Assembly (NCBI RefSeq): GCF_021284745.1
Contig: NZ_CP089925.1
Coordinates: 2,603,001 to 2,667,000, forward strand
Direction of reading: 5' to 3'
Length of the DNA stretch: 64,000 bases
DNA from: Lysobacter sp. KIS68-7
GTDB taxonomy: Bacteria > Pseudomonadota > Gammaproteobacteria > Xanthomonadales > Xanthomonadaceae
Shown: positions 8,836 to 18,672 of the stretch, piece after piece
How the letters are laid out: each line of letters opens with the position of its first letter
How positions within the stretch are numbered: the stretch's first letter is position 1
Program-made: the position numbers and the translations under genes
Notes under the pieces: model-generated
Seen by the model: only the letters and a program-made list of their open reading frames with translations
What the model was told of the DNA's origin: nothing
Databases searched by the model: none

Positions 8836-11800
8836 ATGAACGCTCGACGTAGTTTGGTGTTGTTCGCGGTCGGCGTGGCGTCGGGCACGTTGCTCGCCGC
8901 CGCGGGGGACATCATCGTTTCGCCGACGGCGGGCATCGCGCCGGAGTTCGCCTTCAAGGCGGACGTGCCCATGCAATCGCTGAAGGACGTGCCGACCTGG
9001 CCCGAGATCGAGCAGATGCTCGACAACCCGTATGCCGTCGGCGCCTGCCCTGCGGATGGCTCCGGGCAAGCGTCGCTCGGCAACGGACAGGGCTTCGCTG
9101 CACTGTGCTCGACGGCGGCGCGCCGGCGCTCCTTCCTGCCGCACGGCTGTACTTACGATCCCACGACGGGTCTGCCGCCCTGCAACGATGCATTGCTTCC
9201 GCGCTTTGCGGTGCATCCGCTCAACTACAACCCGCTGACCGGCGAGCAATTGCGCGTGCTCGATCCTGCTTTCCCGGGCGTGGCGAACTTCGCGAACCGC
9301 GGGGCGATTTCCTCCGGTGCCTCGCGCATTGCCGCAGGCGCGATGCCTGCCATCGACTACAACAGTCCCCTCGCCTCCGACGGCTCTGATCCGGGCGAAC
9401 CCGCCGGTTACGCGGTGGCGGCGGTTTGCGGCAACGACCCGCGCCTGGGCTGGGTGGAAACGCGCCCCGGCTGCGCAAACAACATCGGCCGCCTGTTCGA
9501 TCCGACGTTCCGCGCCGGCACGACGCAACCGCGCGGTGTAGTGTTGCGCCTGGCCAAGCCTTCGATCGGACAGGCCTATTTGTTCAATTCGCCCGGCCAG
9601 ATCGGCGCCGCGCCGCAAAACCTGCGCCCGTCCATCCCGAGCGATTACATCCGCAACCGCGCCTTTGCCCAGGTGCTGGGCAAGGCGCTGTTCTGGGACA
9701 TGCAGGTGGGCAGCGACGGCGTGCAGGCCTGCGCGACCTGCCACTTCTCCGCCGGCGCCGATACGCGCCTGCGCAACCAGATCAACCCGGGCATCCTCGC
9801 CGGCGACACCGAACTCGGCATCTTCCGCAACCGCCATCCGGATACGCCGCCGAACACCACCGACGATGTCGACGTCAACCGCGACCTCGCCGCGAGCGAC
9901 TTCCCCACGCACCGGCTGACCAACAACAGCCTCCCCGGCGAACCGCTGCTCAATCCGGGCAACGTCACGCGCGACACCAACGATGTCGTGTCTTCGATGG
10001 GCGTGCGCCTGCGCCGTTTCATCGACATCCCGACGCCGGGCACCACTGCGTTTGGCGGCGCGAACAACGGCGTGCGCGCGCTGCTACCGGACCAGGGCGC
10101 CTTCATCCTCGACGAGATCCCGATCTATCGCGGGCGCCGTCGCGTCGAACCGCGCAATGCGCCCTCGATGATCAACGCAAGCCTGAACTACGACAATTTC
10201 TGGGACGGCCGCGCGCGCCACGACTTCAACGGCGGCAGCGTGTTCGGCGCCTCCGATCCGCAGTTCCATGTCTTCGTCGACAACGGCGGTGCACTCGTTC
10301 GCACGCGCCAGCTCATCCGCTTCTCGAGCATCGCGTCCTTGATGGTCGGCCCGGCGATGTCGGATTTCGAAATGTCCTTCCGCGGGCGCAACTGGGACAA
10401 GCTCGGCAAGAAACTGCTGCAGGGCGACGGCAGCGCCGCGCGTCCGAACGTGGTGCCGCTCGCCAACCAGTTGGTGTCGACCAGCGACAGCATCCTCGGG
10501 CCCTGGTCCAACCAGGGCGGCTCGCAGTGCGTCGCGCTCGGTCGCCCCACCGCAGTCGGCCGCCCCGGCCTGTGCCTGAGTTACCGCGAGCTCGTGCAGA
10601 ACGCCTACTTCCCCACGCTGTGGCAGAACGGCGCGCAACACCTGACCGGCTTCGCGGCACCGTGCACGAGCGCGGTGGACGGCGTGCTGACACCCACGGG
10701 ATGCGATCCGTTCGACGGCTTCGTCGAAGCAGTCACCAATGGCGCAGCGGTGCCGACCGACCGCAACCAGTTCACGCAGATGGAAGCGAACTTCAGCTTG
10801 TTCGCGGGGCTGGGCATGCAGGCCTATGCCGACCTGCTGATTTCCGACGACACGCCGTTCGATCGCTTCCTCGACGCGAACCCGCAGGCCTTCCGCGCCT
10901 TCAGCGGCGCCGCGATGCCGCTGTGCACGACCACCGGCAACCGCCAACCGTGCCTGACGCAGGTCGAAGGCTTCAACCGGCCGCTGCCCCCCGACGGCGT
11001 GCCCGATCGCCTGCTCGGCCTGGACATGTTCTTCGGCACCAACCTGAGCAACCGCAACACGAGCTTCCGCTCTGCGCGCTGCGGCAATTGCCATTCCGGC
11101 GGTACGCTCACCAACAATGCCCTCGCGCTGGCCTCGCGCATCATCGAGCCCGACTTCGAACGCGAGTTCAGCACGCCGGGCACCAAGCTGGATCGCAAGC
11201 CGCTGGGCGAACCGCGCGTGGTGACGGGCTTCATGCTCGAAGCGATGGTCAACAGCAACGCGCAGGGCGCGGTACAGCGCCAGTTGATCTCGCCGCGGAT
11301 CCTCGCCACGGGCGGGCTGTCGACGCCGCAAGGCGCGGCCTTCTTCGACATGGGGATGTACAACATCTCCGTGCGGCCGTTCGACGAAGACCTGCTGCGC
11401 GGCGGCAACGACGCGTTCGGTTGGCCCTTGTCGCTCGCCGCGCTGGGGCTGAAGAACCTCGGTGGCGTCGCCATGGTGCCTGGCACGCGCCTGCCCACCT
11501 TCAATCCGAACTTCAGTGCCGCGTGCTCACCCCGTTGCACGACCGGCGGGCTGTTCGCACCCACGGCGCAGGACCAGCGCATCAATCCGGGCGCCAGTGC
11601 GCGCATCCTGCGTCCGCTGCTGCCGCCCTCGCTCGCGCCGTGGATCCCACCCTTGACGCTGGGTCGCGCACATCCCGAACTCGACGAAGTCGAAGGCGGC
11701 TTCAACACGCAAACTTCGGTGCCGGTGATGGACAGCCTGCTCGACCAGACCGGCCCGTTCAATCCGAACGCGCGGCTCAACCAACAGTTCAACGCAACGC

Positions 11801-12345
11801 AAGGTCCGCTGCTGGGCACCTTCCCCGCCGTCAACCGCATCGGCGAGATGGGCAGCGCGAAGGTCCCGCAATTGCGCAACGTCGAACTCACGGGCCCCTA
11901 CATGCACAACGGCGGCAAGCTGACGCTGCGCCAGGTGGTGAACCTCTACGCGCACGGCACCGATTTCCCGCGCACCAACATCAACCATCGCGATTTCAAC
12001 GCGATGGACCTGGACCGCTCCGGCGACGTGGTGCTCTCGACCCGCCACCGCGTGTCGCTGACCTCCTTCATGCTCGCGCTCACCGATGAGCGCGTGGCGC
12101 GCGAACAGGCCCCGTTCGATCGTCCGGAACTGTTCCTGCCGGTCGACGGCCGTGCGCCCGACAACACCGGCGGCCGCAGCGGCTTGCTGTCGCAGAGCGT
12201 CAACACGAGCACCTGCGGCACGGCGCTGTGCTTCCGTCGCCTGGTGCCGGTCGGCGCCGGCGGCAACGCGGCGCGCCTGCCTGCCTTCCTCAACGTGAGC
12301 AACACGCCGCGCAACGGCACCAACAACGACCACTTCGACCAATGA
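8836..12345 (+). CDS. Large dihaem cytochrome c peroxidase/MauG-type exported protein
   Basis: The protein has 1169 residues. The ATG at 8836 was chosen over 8791 because it begins the signal peptide (MNARRSLVLFAVGVASGTLLAAA). There are two c-haem motifs, C299-A-T-C-H303 inside a peroxidase-type block (LGKALFWDMQVGSDGVQACATCH is its surrounding at 281-303) and C749-G-N-C-H753. The C-terminal VPQLRNVELTGPYMHNGG is the usual closing block of this superfamily. Normal CcpA/MauG proteins have about 330-400 residues, so this one is roughly three times longer, with long insertions before and between the haems. It acts in the periplasm or beyond. The reaction could be peroxide reduction or oxidation of another substrate. 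It overlaps the next gene by ATGA. Confidence 0.82.
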   Translation: MNARRSLVLFAVGVASGTLLAAAGDIIVSPTAGIAPEFAFKADVPMQSLKDVPTWPEIEQMLDNPYAVGACPADGSGQASLGNGQGFAALCSTAARRRSFLPHGCTYDPTTGLPPCNDALLPRFAVHPLNYNPLTGEQLRVLDPAFPGVANFANRGAISSGASRIAAGAMPAIDYNSPLASDGSDPGEPAGYAVAAVCGNDPRLGWVETRPGCANNIGRLFDPTFRAGTTQPRGVVLRLAKPSIGQAYLFNSPGQIGAAPQNLRPSIPSDYIRNRAFAQVLGKALFWDMQVGSDGVQACATCHFSAGADTRLRNQINPGILAGDTELGIFRNRHPDTPPNTTDDVDVNRDLAASDFPTHRLTNNSLPGEPLLNPGNVTRDTNDVVSSMGVRLRRFIDIPTPGTTAFGGANNGVRALLPDQGAFILDEIPIYRGRRRVEPRNAPSMINASLNYDNFWDGRARHDFNGGSVFGASDPQFHVFVDNGGALVRTRQLIRFSSIASLMVGPAMSDFEMSFRGRNWDKLGKKLLQGDGSAARPNVVPLANQLVSTSDSILGPWSNQGGSQCVALGRPTAVGRPGLCLSYRELVQNAYFPTLWQNGAQHLTGFAAPCTSAVDGVLTPTGCDPFDGFVEAVTNGAAVPTDRNQFTQMEANFSLFAGLGMQAYADLLISDDTPFDRFLDANPQAFRAFSGAAMPLCTTTGNRQPCLTQVEGFNRPLPPDGVPDRLLGLDMFFGTNLSNRNTSFRSARCGNCHSGGTLTNNALALASRIIEPDFEREFSTPGTKLDRKPLGEPRVVTGFMLEAMVNSNAQGAVQRQLISPRILATGGLSTPQGAAFFDMGMYNISVRPFDEDLLRGGNDAFGWPLSLAALGLKNLGGVAMVPGTRLPTFNPNFSAACSPRCTTGGLFAPTAQDQRINPGASARILRPLLPPSLAPWIPPLTLGRAHPELDEVEGGFNTQTSVPVMDSLLDQTGPFNPNARLNQQFNATQGPLLGTFPAVNRIGEMGSAKVPQLRNVELTGPYMHNGGKLTLRQVVNLYAHGTDFPRTNINHRDFNAMDLDRSGDVVLSTRHRVSLTSFMLALTDERVAREQAPFDRPELFLPVDGRAPDNTGGRSGLLSQSVNTSTCGTALCFRRLVPVGAGGNAARLPAFLNVSNTPRNGTNNDHFDQ

Positions 12346-12929
12346 ACCGTGCAGCGCTGGTCCTGGCGGGCGGGATCCTGGTCGGACTGCTGGCCACGAT
12401 GGCCTGGCGCCACGTGCACGAGCGCACCGGCGCGGCGGCGTCGGACGAAATGCCCATTACGAGCGCGACGCCACTGCAGGCGACGGACGACGACGAAGAG
12501 GATGCGTCGCCTGCAGGGAGCGAGGATGGCGCGGCCGCAGGCATGGGAACGCCGAAGACACCGGCGACCAAGCTGGTCGTCGCGTTCAAGATGGATCCTG
12601 CGATCACGCGCGGCTTGTACCTCGGCGATCGTTGGGTGTCGCCACCGAGCTATGCGTTCTCGCAGGAAGGCGACCGTTACGTGGTGCGCGCGCGTGCGCA
12701 ACTCGTCGATGGCAGCACCGGCGAACGCGTGGACCTGGACACGGCGCAATGGGCCACGACGGATCCGGACATGGTCGGCATCACGCCGGGCAGCAATGGC
12801 GAGGTCGAGATCGCCGTCGATCGCCCGGGCACGGCGCAGCTGCGCATCAAGGCGGCCGGCGAAGAGAAGATCGTCCAGGTCGCGTCGAAGAAACTCCCCG
12901 ACGCGATGGAAGTCGATTTCAGGCAGTAA
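12342..12929 (+). CDS. Exported/anchored Ig-like protein, partner of the large cytochrome
   Basis: The protein has 195 residues. Its ATG overlaps the stop of the 1169-residue cytochrome gene, so the two are translationally coupled. A membrane anchor or uncleaved signal (residues 4-20, LVLAGGILVGLLATMAW) precedes an acidic Ala-rich linker (about 30-70). A beta-rich domain follows (VVRARAQLVDGSTGERVDLDTAQWATTD is its middle, at about 110-137). This resembles bacterial Ig-like repeats in its pattern of W-x-T-T-D followed by V-x-x-x-x-x-G. No enzyme motif is seen. Coupling suggests it tethers or assists the cytochrome; that is inference. Confidence 0.65.
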   Translation: MNRAALVLAGGILVGLLATMAWRHVHERTGAAASDEMPITSATPLQATDDDEEDASPAGSEDGAAAGMGTPKTPATKLVVAFKMDPAITRGLYLGDRWVSPPSYAFSQEGDRYVVRARAQLVDGSTGERVDLDTAQWATTDPDMVGITPGSNGEVEIAVDRPGTAQLRIKAAGEEKIVQVASKKLPDAMEVDFRQ

Positions 12930-12930
12930 G

Positions 12931-13971
12931 TCAGGGGCGCGCGGGGCTGCGCGGCCGGCGGATGCGCGAGCGATTGCTGCGCAAGGCCGCCACCGCCTTC
13001 GGCAAGGCCCCACCCCGCTCGCGCTCGCGTGCGAACGCGACGACGCGATCGCGCCCGCGCGACTTCGCGAGATAGCACATCTCGTCCGCGCGATAGAGCA
13101 GTTCGTAGGCGCTGAGCTTCCCGTCGGCGAACTCCAACTGCCCGATGCTGGCGCCGATGCGGAAGATCTCGCCCTGCCATTCGAACTGGTAGTTGGCGAT
13201 GCCGCGCCGCACCTTCTCGGCGACGTAGGCCGCCTGCTCCGCCGTCGCATCCTCGAGCAGGATGCCGAACTCGTCGCCGCCGAGCCGCGCGAGGGCATCG
13301 TGTTCGCGCAATTGCGTGCGCAACAGCTTGGCGAGCTGGCGCAGCAACTCGTCGCCCGCTGCATGGCCCGCGGTGTCGTTGACCGGTTTGAAGTGATCGA
13401 GGTCGAAGTACAGCAAGGCGTGGCGGCAGCCCTGTTCCTTCGCCGAGATCACCGCACGACGCAGGCGGGATTCGAAGGCGCGCCGGTTCGGCAGGCCCGT
13501 CAGGGGATCGTGGTGCGCCTGGTGCGTGAGCTCGTCGGTGAGGCGCTTGGCCGCGGTGACGTTGCGGAAGGTGATCACCGACCCGAGCACGCGGCGTTGT
13601 TCGTCCACGATGCTCGACACGCTGCCGTCCACCAGCACCACGTGGCCGTCGCGCCGCCGCAGCATGGTGAAGTGCCAGCTCGCGTCGGGCGCCAGCGGGT
13701 CGATGCCGTTGCCCTGCTCGTCGACGATGCGCACGACATCGCCCAGCGGACGTTCGAGCGATTCGCCCTCGGTCCAGCCGGTCAGGTGCGCCGCCACCGG
13801 GTTGAGCAGGACGACGTTGCCCTCCAGGCTGACGATGACCACGGCGTCGGAAATCGCGCGCAGCGCGGCATCCGCGAACCGGCATTGCTGCCGGCACGCG
13901 GCCAGTTCGCGCTGGGCCAGGCTCAGCGCGTCGTTCGCCGCGTCCTGCGGCGCAGCCATCTCTACTTCCAC
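12931..13971 (-). CDS. PAS-GGDEF diguanylate cyclase
   Basis: The protein has 346 residues. After a short helical lead, residues 33-145 form a PAS sensor domain (ALRAISDAVVIVSLEGNV, then a PAC-like SVITFRNVTAAKR). Residues 152-320 form a GGDEF domain with the intact active site G231-G-D-E-F235 and the substrate loop DPLTGLPNRRAF. An RxxD inhibitory site (R222-E-H-D225) lies five residues before GGDEF, so product feedback by cyclic di-GMP is expected. No membrane segment is seen, so it is cytoplasmic. It would make c-di-GMP from two GTP. It is convergent with the gene ending at 12929, with one base between. Confidence 0.92.
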   Translation of the reverse strand: MEVEMAAPQDAANDALSLAQRELAACRQQCRFADAALRAISDAVVIVSLEGNVVLLNPVAAHLTGWTEGESLERPLGDVVRIVDEQGNGIDPLAPDASWHFTMLRRRDGHVVLVDGSVSSIVDEQRRVLGSVITFRNVTAAKRLTDELTHQAHHDPLTGLPNRRAFESRLRRAVISAKEQGCRHALLYFDLDHFKPVNDTAGHAAGDELLRQLAKLLRTQLREHDALARLGGDEFGILLEDATAEQAAYVAEKVRRGIANYQFEWQGEIFRIGASIGQLEFADGKLSAYELLYRADEMCYLAKSRGRDRVVAFARERERGGALPKAVAALRSNRSRIRRPRSPARP

Positions 13972-14188
13972 GGTTCGGGGGATCCGGGGGCTGGTCGGTG
14001 GTCCGAATCTAGGGACGGCAATGCAAAGGTCAGGTGACGTTCATGCCGATCAAAGCGCCAGTGGGTTCACATGGCGCCCCCTTCACATTCCCGACTGGGG
14101 AAACGATGCGGCCCATGACGATTGGTCCATGCATTTCCCCTGCCGCTGCGCGCTATGTTGGCGCCTCCTCGACCCCAGAGCTCCTCCA

Positions 14189-16294
14189 ATGCAGCGCAAT
14201 GCCCCGCTGATCCCCTTGGTCCTCGCCTCCGCGCTCGTCGTGGGTTGCACCCAGAAGGCGCCCACCGCGCCCGAAGGCGGCACGAAACCCGCGGCCGCCA
14301 CCACCGCCAATGCCACGCCCACCATCGGCGTCGACCTCGTCGGCGTCGACAAGAACGTGAAGCCGGGCGACGACTTCGAGGAATACGCCAACGGTGGTTG
14401 GCGCAACAAGACCGAGATCCCGGCCGACCGCGCGGCCACCGGCACCTTCCTGACCGTGTTCGAACTGGCCGAGAAGCGCAACGCCGAAATCATCCAGAAC
14501 ATCGGCAAGGACAATCCGGCCGCCGGCACCGACGCGCGCAAGATCGCCGACTTCTACGCCGCCTACATGAACGATGGCGCCATCGAATCGCGCGGCCTGG
14601 CCGCCATCGACCCCGACCTCAAGGCCATCGACGGCATCGCCGACAAGACCGCGCTCTCGCGCGTGCTCGGCGAACAGGTGCGCGCCGACGTCGACCCGCT
14701 CAACTCCACCAACTTCGACACCGAGCACCTGTTCGGTGTGTTCGTCGCGCAGAGCATGAGCGAGCCGAACACCGTCGTGCCCTACGTGCTGCAGGGCGGC
14801 CTCGGCATGGGCAACCGCGATTACTACCTCGCACCCGACAAGGAGATGCAGGCCAACCGAGACGCCTACCTGGCCTACGTGCAGAAGTTGCTCGAACTCT
14901 CCAACACGCCGGATGCAGCGGCCAAGGCGAAGTCGATCCTCGCCCTGGAAATGAAGATCGCCAAGGCGCAGGCGGACCTGATCACCAGCGAAGACGTGCA
15001 CAAGGCCAATAATCCTTGGGCCGCGGCCGACTGGTCGAAGAAGGCGCCGGGCATCGACTGGCCGGTGTTCTTCGAAGCCGCCGGCCTGAAGGGCCAGCCG
15101 ATCGTGTACGCGTGGCAGCCGGAAGCGACCGCGAAGCTCGCCGCGCTCGTCGCGTCGGAACCGCTGGAGACCTGGAAGGACTACCTGCGCTTCCACACGA
15201 TCAACCACGGTGCGGGCCTGCTGCCCAAGGCCTATGCGGATGCTTCGTTCGACTTCTACGGCAAGCAGTTGCAGGGCACGCCGAAGCAGCAGGATCGCTG
15301 GAAGCGCGGCATCGCCGCGACCAACAACGACCTGGGCGACGCGGTCGGCAAGATCTACGTGGACCGCTTCTTCCCCGCCTCGTCGAAGGCCGAAGTCGAA
15401 AGCATGGTGAAGGGCATCGTCACCGCGTTCGACGAACGCCTGGCGGGCCTTGACTGGATGACGCCGGAAACCAAGGCGAAGGCGCGCGAGAAGGTCACGC
15501 ACATGCGCGTGATGGTCGGCTATCCCGATAGCTGGCGCGATTACTCGACGCTCGAGATCAAGCCCGACGACGCGCTGGGCAACCGCCTGCGCGCTGAGAA
15601 GTTCGAGTACGAGCACCAGCTCGCGAAGCTCGGCAAGCCGGTCGATCGCAACGAGTGGTGGATGACGCCGCAGACGGTCAACGCGGTGAACCTGCCGCTG
15701 CAGAACGCGCTGAACTTCCCCGCCGCGATCCTCGAAGCGCCGTTCTTCGATCCCAAGGCCGACGCCGCTGCGAACTACGGTTCGATCGGTGCCGTGATCG
15801 GCCATGAGGTCAGCCACAGCTTCGACAACACCGGTGCGGAGTTCGACGCCGAAGGCGGCCTGCGCAACTGGTGGACGAAGGAAGACATGGCGCACTTCAA
15901 GGCCGCGTCCGATCGCCTCGTGAAGCAGTACGACGCGTACGAGCCGCTGCCGGGCATCCACCTCAAGGGCCAGCAGGTGCTGGGCGAGAACATCGCCGAC
16001 GTCGCGGGCCTCACCGCCTCGTATATCGCCTACAAGAAGTCGCTCAATGGCAAGGAAGCGCCGGTGATCGACGGGCTGACGGGCGACCAGCGTTTCTTCC
16101 TCGCCTTCGCGCAGGCCTGGCGCACGAAGGTGCGCGACGCCGCGCTGCGCGCCGCCATCATCGGCGACGGCCACGCGCCCGCCCGCTACCGCGCGCAGAC
16201 GGTGCGCAACATCACGCCGTGGTACGACGCCTACGGCGTCAAGGCCGGCGAGAAGATGTACCTGGCGCCGGAGGATCGCGTGCAGGTGTGGTGA
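14189..16294 (+). CDS. M13-family zinc metallopeptidase lipoprotein (neprilysin/PepO-like)
   Basis: The protein has 701 residues. The start at 14189 gives a lipoprotein signal ending LVVGC with Cys20. The N-terminal domain (about 45-430) carries family landmarks (DDFEEYANGGWRNKTEIP, LGLLPKAYADA-like middle). The catalytic domain holds H539-E-V-S-H543 with the third ligand at E600 (ENIADVAGL), and a C-terminal YRAQTVRNITPWYDAYGV block that binds the peptide carboxylate. All catalytic residues are present, so it should cleave peptides in the periplasm or at the outer membrane. No ribosome site is obvious, and a TATGTT box lies about 30 bp upstream. Confidence 0.93.
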   Translation: MQRNAPLIPLVLASALVVGCTQKAPTAPEGGTKPAAATTANATPTIGVDLVGVDKNVKPGDDFEEYANGGWRNKTEIPADRAATGTFLTVFELAEKRNAEIIQNIGKDNPAAGTDARKIADFYAAYMNDGAIESRGLAAIDPDLKAIDGIADKTALSRVLGEQVRADVDPLNSTNFDTEHLFGVFVAQSMSEPNTVVPYVLQGGLGMGNRDYYLAPDKEMQANRDAYLAYVQKLLELSNTPDAAAKAKSILALEMKIAKAQADLITSEDVHKANNPWAAADWSKKAPGIDWPVFFEAAGLKGQPIVYAWQPEATAKLAALVASEPLETWKDYLRFHTINHGAGLLPKAYADASFDFYGKQLQGTPKQQDRWKRGIAATNNDLGDAVGKIYVDRFFPASSKAEVESMVKGIVTAFDERLAGLDWMTPETKAKAREKVTHMRVMVGYPDSWRDYSTLEIKPDDALGNRLRAEKFEYEHQLAKLGKPVDRNEWWMTPQTVNAVNLPLQNALNFPAAILEAPFFDPKADAAANYGSIGAVIGHEVSHSFDNTGAEFDAEGGLRNWWTKEDMAHFKAASDRLVKQYDAYEPLPGIHLKGQQVLGENIADVAGLTASYIAYKKSLNGKEAPVIDGLTGDQRFFLAFAQAWRTKVRDAALRAAIIGDGHAPARYRAQTVRNITPWYDAYGVKAGEKMYLAPEDRVQVW

Positions 16295-16316
16295 TCGCAC
16301 GCGACAGGCAATGAAA

Positions 16317-16343
16317 AAACGGGCCGCGCGAGCGGCCCGTTTT
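16317..16343. terminator. Bidirectional rho-independent terminator
   Basis: A GC-rich stem CGGGCCGC / GCGGCCCG with loop GCGA is extended by A and T runs (AAAA ... TTTT). It lies between the convergent M13 peptidase gene and the OmpA lipoprotein gene and serves both. Confidence 0.9.
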
Positions 16344-16372
16344 CGTTTCGGCGCGTTCGACGCGAGGTGCGA

Positions 16373-17053
16373 TCAGCTGCCCTGCTCGACCGGCACCAGC
16401 GTGATTTCCACGCGGCGGTTCTGCGCACGGCCCGACTCGGTGTCGTTGCTCGCGATCGGGCGCGATTCGCCCGCGCCAACCGTCATCACGCGCTGCTGCA
16501 TCACGCCGTGCGAACCGAGGTAGCCGGCAACCGCATTCGCGCGACGCTGCGACAGCGCCTGGTTGTACGAATCCGAGCCGACGCTGTCGGTGTGGCCGGC
16601 CACTTCGATGACGGTCTGGTTGTACTGCGTGAGCGTGGACGCGACGTTGTCCAGCACGGGCTGGAACTGCGGCTTCACCGTGGCGCTGTCGAAGTCGAAG
16701 GTCACGTTGCCCGGCATGTTGAGCGTGATGTTGTCGCCTTTGCGCACCACGTCCACGCCGGTGCCGGCCATCTGGCGGCGCAGTTCGGCTTCCTGGCGAT
16801 CCTGGTAGGCGCCGACGGAACCGCCCGCGAGGGCACCGATGCCTGCGCCGACGAGCGCGTGCTGGCGGCGTTCCACTGCGTCATCGCCCGTGAGCAGGCC
16901 CGCGGCCACGCCGATCGCCGCACCGATCAGTGCACCACGCTGCGTGCGGTTCGGATCGTCCGGGGCATTGGTCTGGCCGGTATAGCTGGCGCAACCGGAA
17001 ATGGTGATCGCAAGGCCGGCCGCGACGAGGCCGGCGATCATGGACTTCTTCAT
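16373..17053 (-). CDS. OmpA-family lipoprotein with glycine zipper (YiaD-like)
   Basis: The protein has 226 residues. The lipobox ITISGC has Cys21, so the protein is lipid-anchored. Residues 40-85 form a glycine-zipper segment (ALIGAAIGVAAGLLTG and ALVGAGIGALAGGSVGAY). Residues 105-220 form an OmpA C-terminal domain (NVTFDFDSATVKP, VAGHTDSVGSDSYNQ, LSQRRANAV, GESRPIASN, RRVEI) expected to bind peptidoglycan. The domain order matches YiaD-type outer membrane lipoproteins. It is a monocistronic gene with a shared terminator at its 3' end. Confidence 0.9.
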   Translation of the reverse strand: MKKSMIAGLVAAGLAITISGCASYTGQTNAPDDPNRTQRGALIGAAIGVAAGLLTGDDAVERRQHALVGAGIGALAGGSVGAYQDRQEAELRRQMAGTGVDVVRKGDNITLNMPGNVTFDFDSATVKPQFQPVLDNVASTLTQYNQTVIEVAGHTDSVGSDSYNQALSQRRANAVAGYLGSHGVMQQRVMTVGAGESRPIASNDTESGRAQNRRVEITLVPVEQGS

Positions 17054-17180
17054 TACGTAACTCCTTGGCGAGGGGGTGCCCTTGTTCGAACAGGCTGAAT
17101 ACGGTCGCCAAGCTAATGCAGTTGTGCGTGCAGAGGCAGTGGTCGCGCACTCGCGCGTTCAAGCGCGAGTCAGTCGACGA

Positions 17181-18620
17181 TCACACGATCAATGCATCCG
17201 CGGCGACGGAGCTGAGCTCGTTGTCCCAATCGCCCATCAACGCGAGATACAGCATCTTTTCGAACTCGGGCCCGAACCGGCGGATCACGTCGTCCGGATC
17301 CGGAATGAGCTTCGCATCCGCGATCAACCCGAAATGCACGCGGCCGTTGTAACTGAGGATCGAAACGCCGAGGCCGATCGACCCCGTCTGCGGCACCCAG
17401 AACATCATCTCGCGCACGGTGCAGCCGGCCATGTACAGCGGTTGCTGCGGGCCGGGCACATTCGTCGCGACGGCCGTCGCCTTGCGGCTGAACAACTCCA
17501 GCGCCAGCGATTGCACCGCCGGAGGTGCGACACCCAGCGCGGCGAGCAGTCCGTACGCGACGATCGCCTGGCGCGACGCTTTCAATTGGTGCATGCATTC
17601 GCCGACGAACTCCAGGCGGCGAATCGGATTGGATTCGCCCACCGGCAGGTCGAGGAACACCAGACCGAAGTGGTTGCCGAGTTTTTTCGCGTGTTCCAGC
17701 GGGCGCAGGTTGACCGGGACGGTCGCGCGCAAGGTGACGCCCTGCAGGTCCGCGCCGCGTTCGAGCATGTAGCTGCGCAACGCGCCGGCGGCCGCGGCGA
17801 GCAGCACGTCGTTGACGGTGAAGCCGCAGGCGCGTCCCACCGCTTTCACTTCATCCAGGTCGAGCGGTTCGGCCCACGCCACGCGCTTGGTCGTGCCCAG
17901 CGCGCCACGCAGCAACGACGGCGGATCGTCCGGCAAGGCGAGCGCCTGCAACAGTTCGCGCGCGATCTCGCCGCCTTCCTTCGCCAGCAAGGCACCAAGC
18001 GAAGGATCGCGATAGATCGCCATGCCCTGCCCCACGAGCTTGCCGCCGAGTTTCATCGCACGCTCGGCTGCGCCCACGCGACGCGCGACGGGCGCGGCCT
18101 GTTCCTTCAGCCAGGCCTTGGACAATTCCTTGCCCCTGGTCGGCGCGGTGTCGGTGAGCGAGAGCAACACCTGCACCAGGGCCATGCCGTCCGCATAACT
18201 GTGGTGGATGCGCGCGATGAGCGCGGAACCGCCGTCGTACTTTTCAACGAGATGGAATTGCCACAGCGGCTTGCCCGCATCCAGCGGACTGGATGCGAGC
18301 TGGCTCACAAAGCGTTCGAGCGCGCGCTTGTCGCCCTTGCCCGGCAGCGCGGTGAGCTGCACGTGCCAGTCCAGGTCGAAGTGTTCGTCGCGCTGCCAGT
18401 ACGCGCCCGCGGGCGTGTCGATCGGCTTCTGCCGGAAGCGCTTGTAGGCGAGGAAGCGTTCCTTCACCACCTGCCGCAGCGCCGCCAGCGACATCGGCTC
18501 GGCGAACATCAGCACGCCGGTGATCATCATCGGGTTGGTGCCGCGTTCCATGCGCAGCCACGCGGTGTCGACCCGCGACATCGGTTCGCGACGCATGCGC
18601 CTGCGCGCTGTCTTCGCCAT
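17181..18620 (-). CDS. Wax ester synthase/diacylglycerol acyltransferase (WS/DGAT)
   Basis: The protein has 479 residues, a usual length for the family. The ATG at 18620 was chosen because the sequence before it is not family-like. The condensing motif H139-H-S-Y-A-D144-G is intact (IHHSYADGMAL). The C-terminal half contains the conserved NDVLLAAAAGALR, VPVNLR and ATNVPGPQQPLY blocks. The enzyme transfers acyl groups from acyl-CoA to fatty alcohols or diacylglycerol, making wax esters or triacylglycerol, usually at the inner membrane. It is followed 52 bp upstream on the same strand by a membrane metallopeptidase-like gene. Confidence 0.93.
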   Translation of the reverse strand: MAKTARRRMRREPMSRVDTAWLRMERGTNPMMITGVLMFAEPMSLAALRQVVKERFLAYKRFRQKPIDTPAGAYWQRDEHFDLDWHVQLTALPGKGDKRALERFVSQLASSPLDAGKPLWQFHLVEKYDGGSALIARIHHSYADGMALVQVLLSLTDTAPTRGKELSKAWLKEQAAPVARRVGAAERAMKLGGKLVGQGMAIYRDPSLGALLAKEGGEIARELLQALALPDDPPSLLRGALGTTKRVAWAEPLDLDEVKAVGRACGFTVNDVLLAAAAGALRSYMLERGADLQGVTLRATVPVNLRPLEHAKKLGNHFGLVFLDLPVGESNPIRRLEFVGECMHQLKASRQAIVAYGLLAALGVAPPAVQSLALELFSRKATAVATNVPGPQQPLYMAGCTVREMMFWVPQTGSIGLGVSILSYNGRVHFGLIADAKLIPDPDDVIRRFGPEFEKMLYLALMGDWDNELSSVAADALIV

Positions 18621-18672
18621 CGGCGGGCCCTCACGTGGGGGCCGCCAGTGGATCACGGGGCCTCGATAAGGG

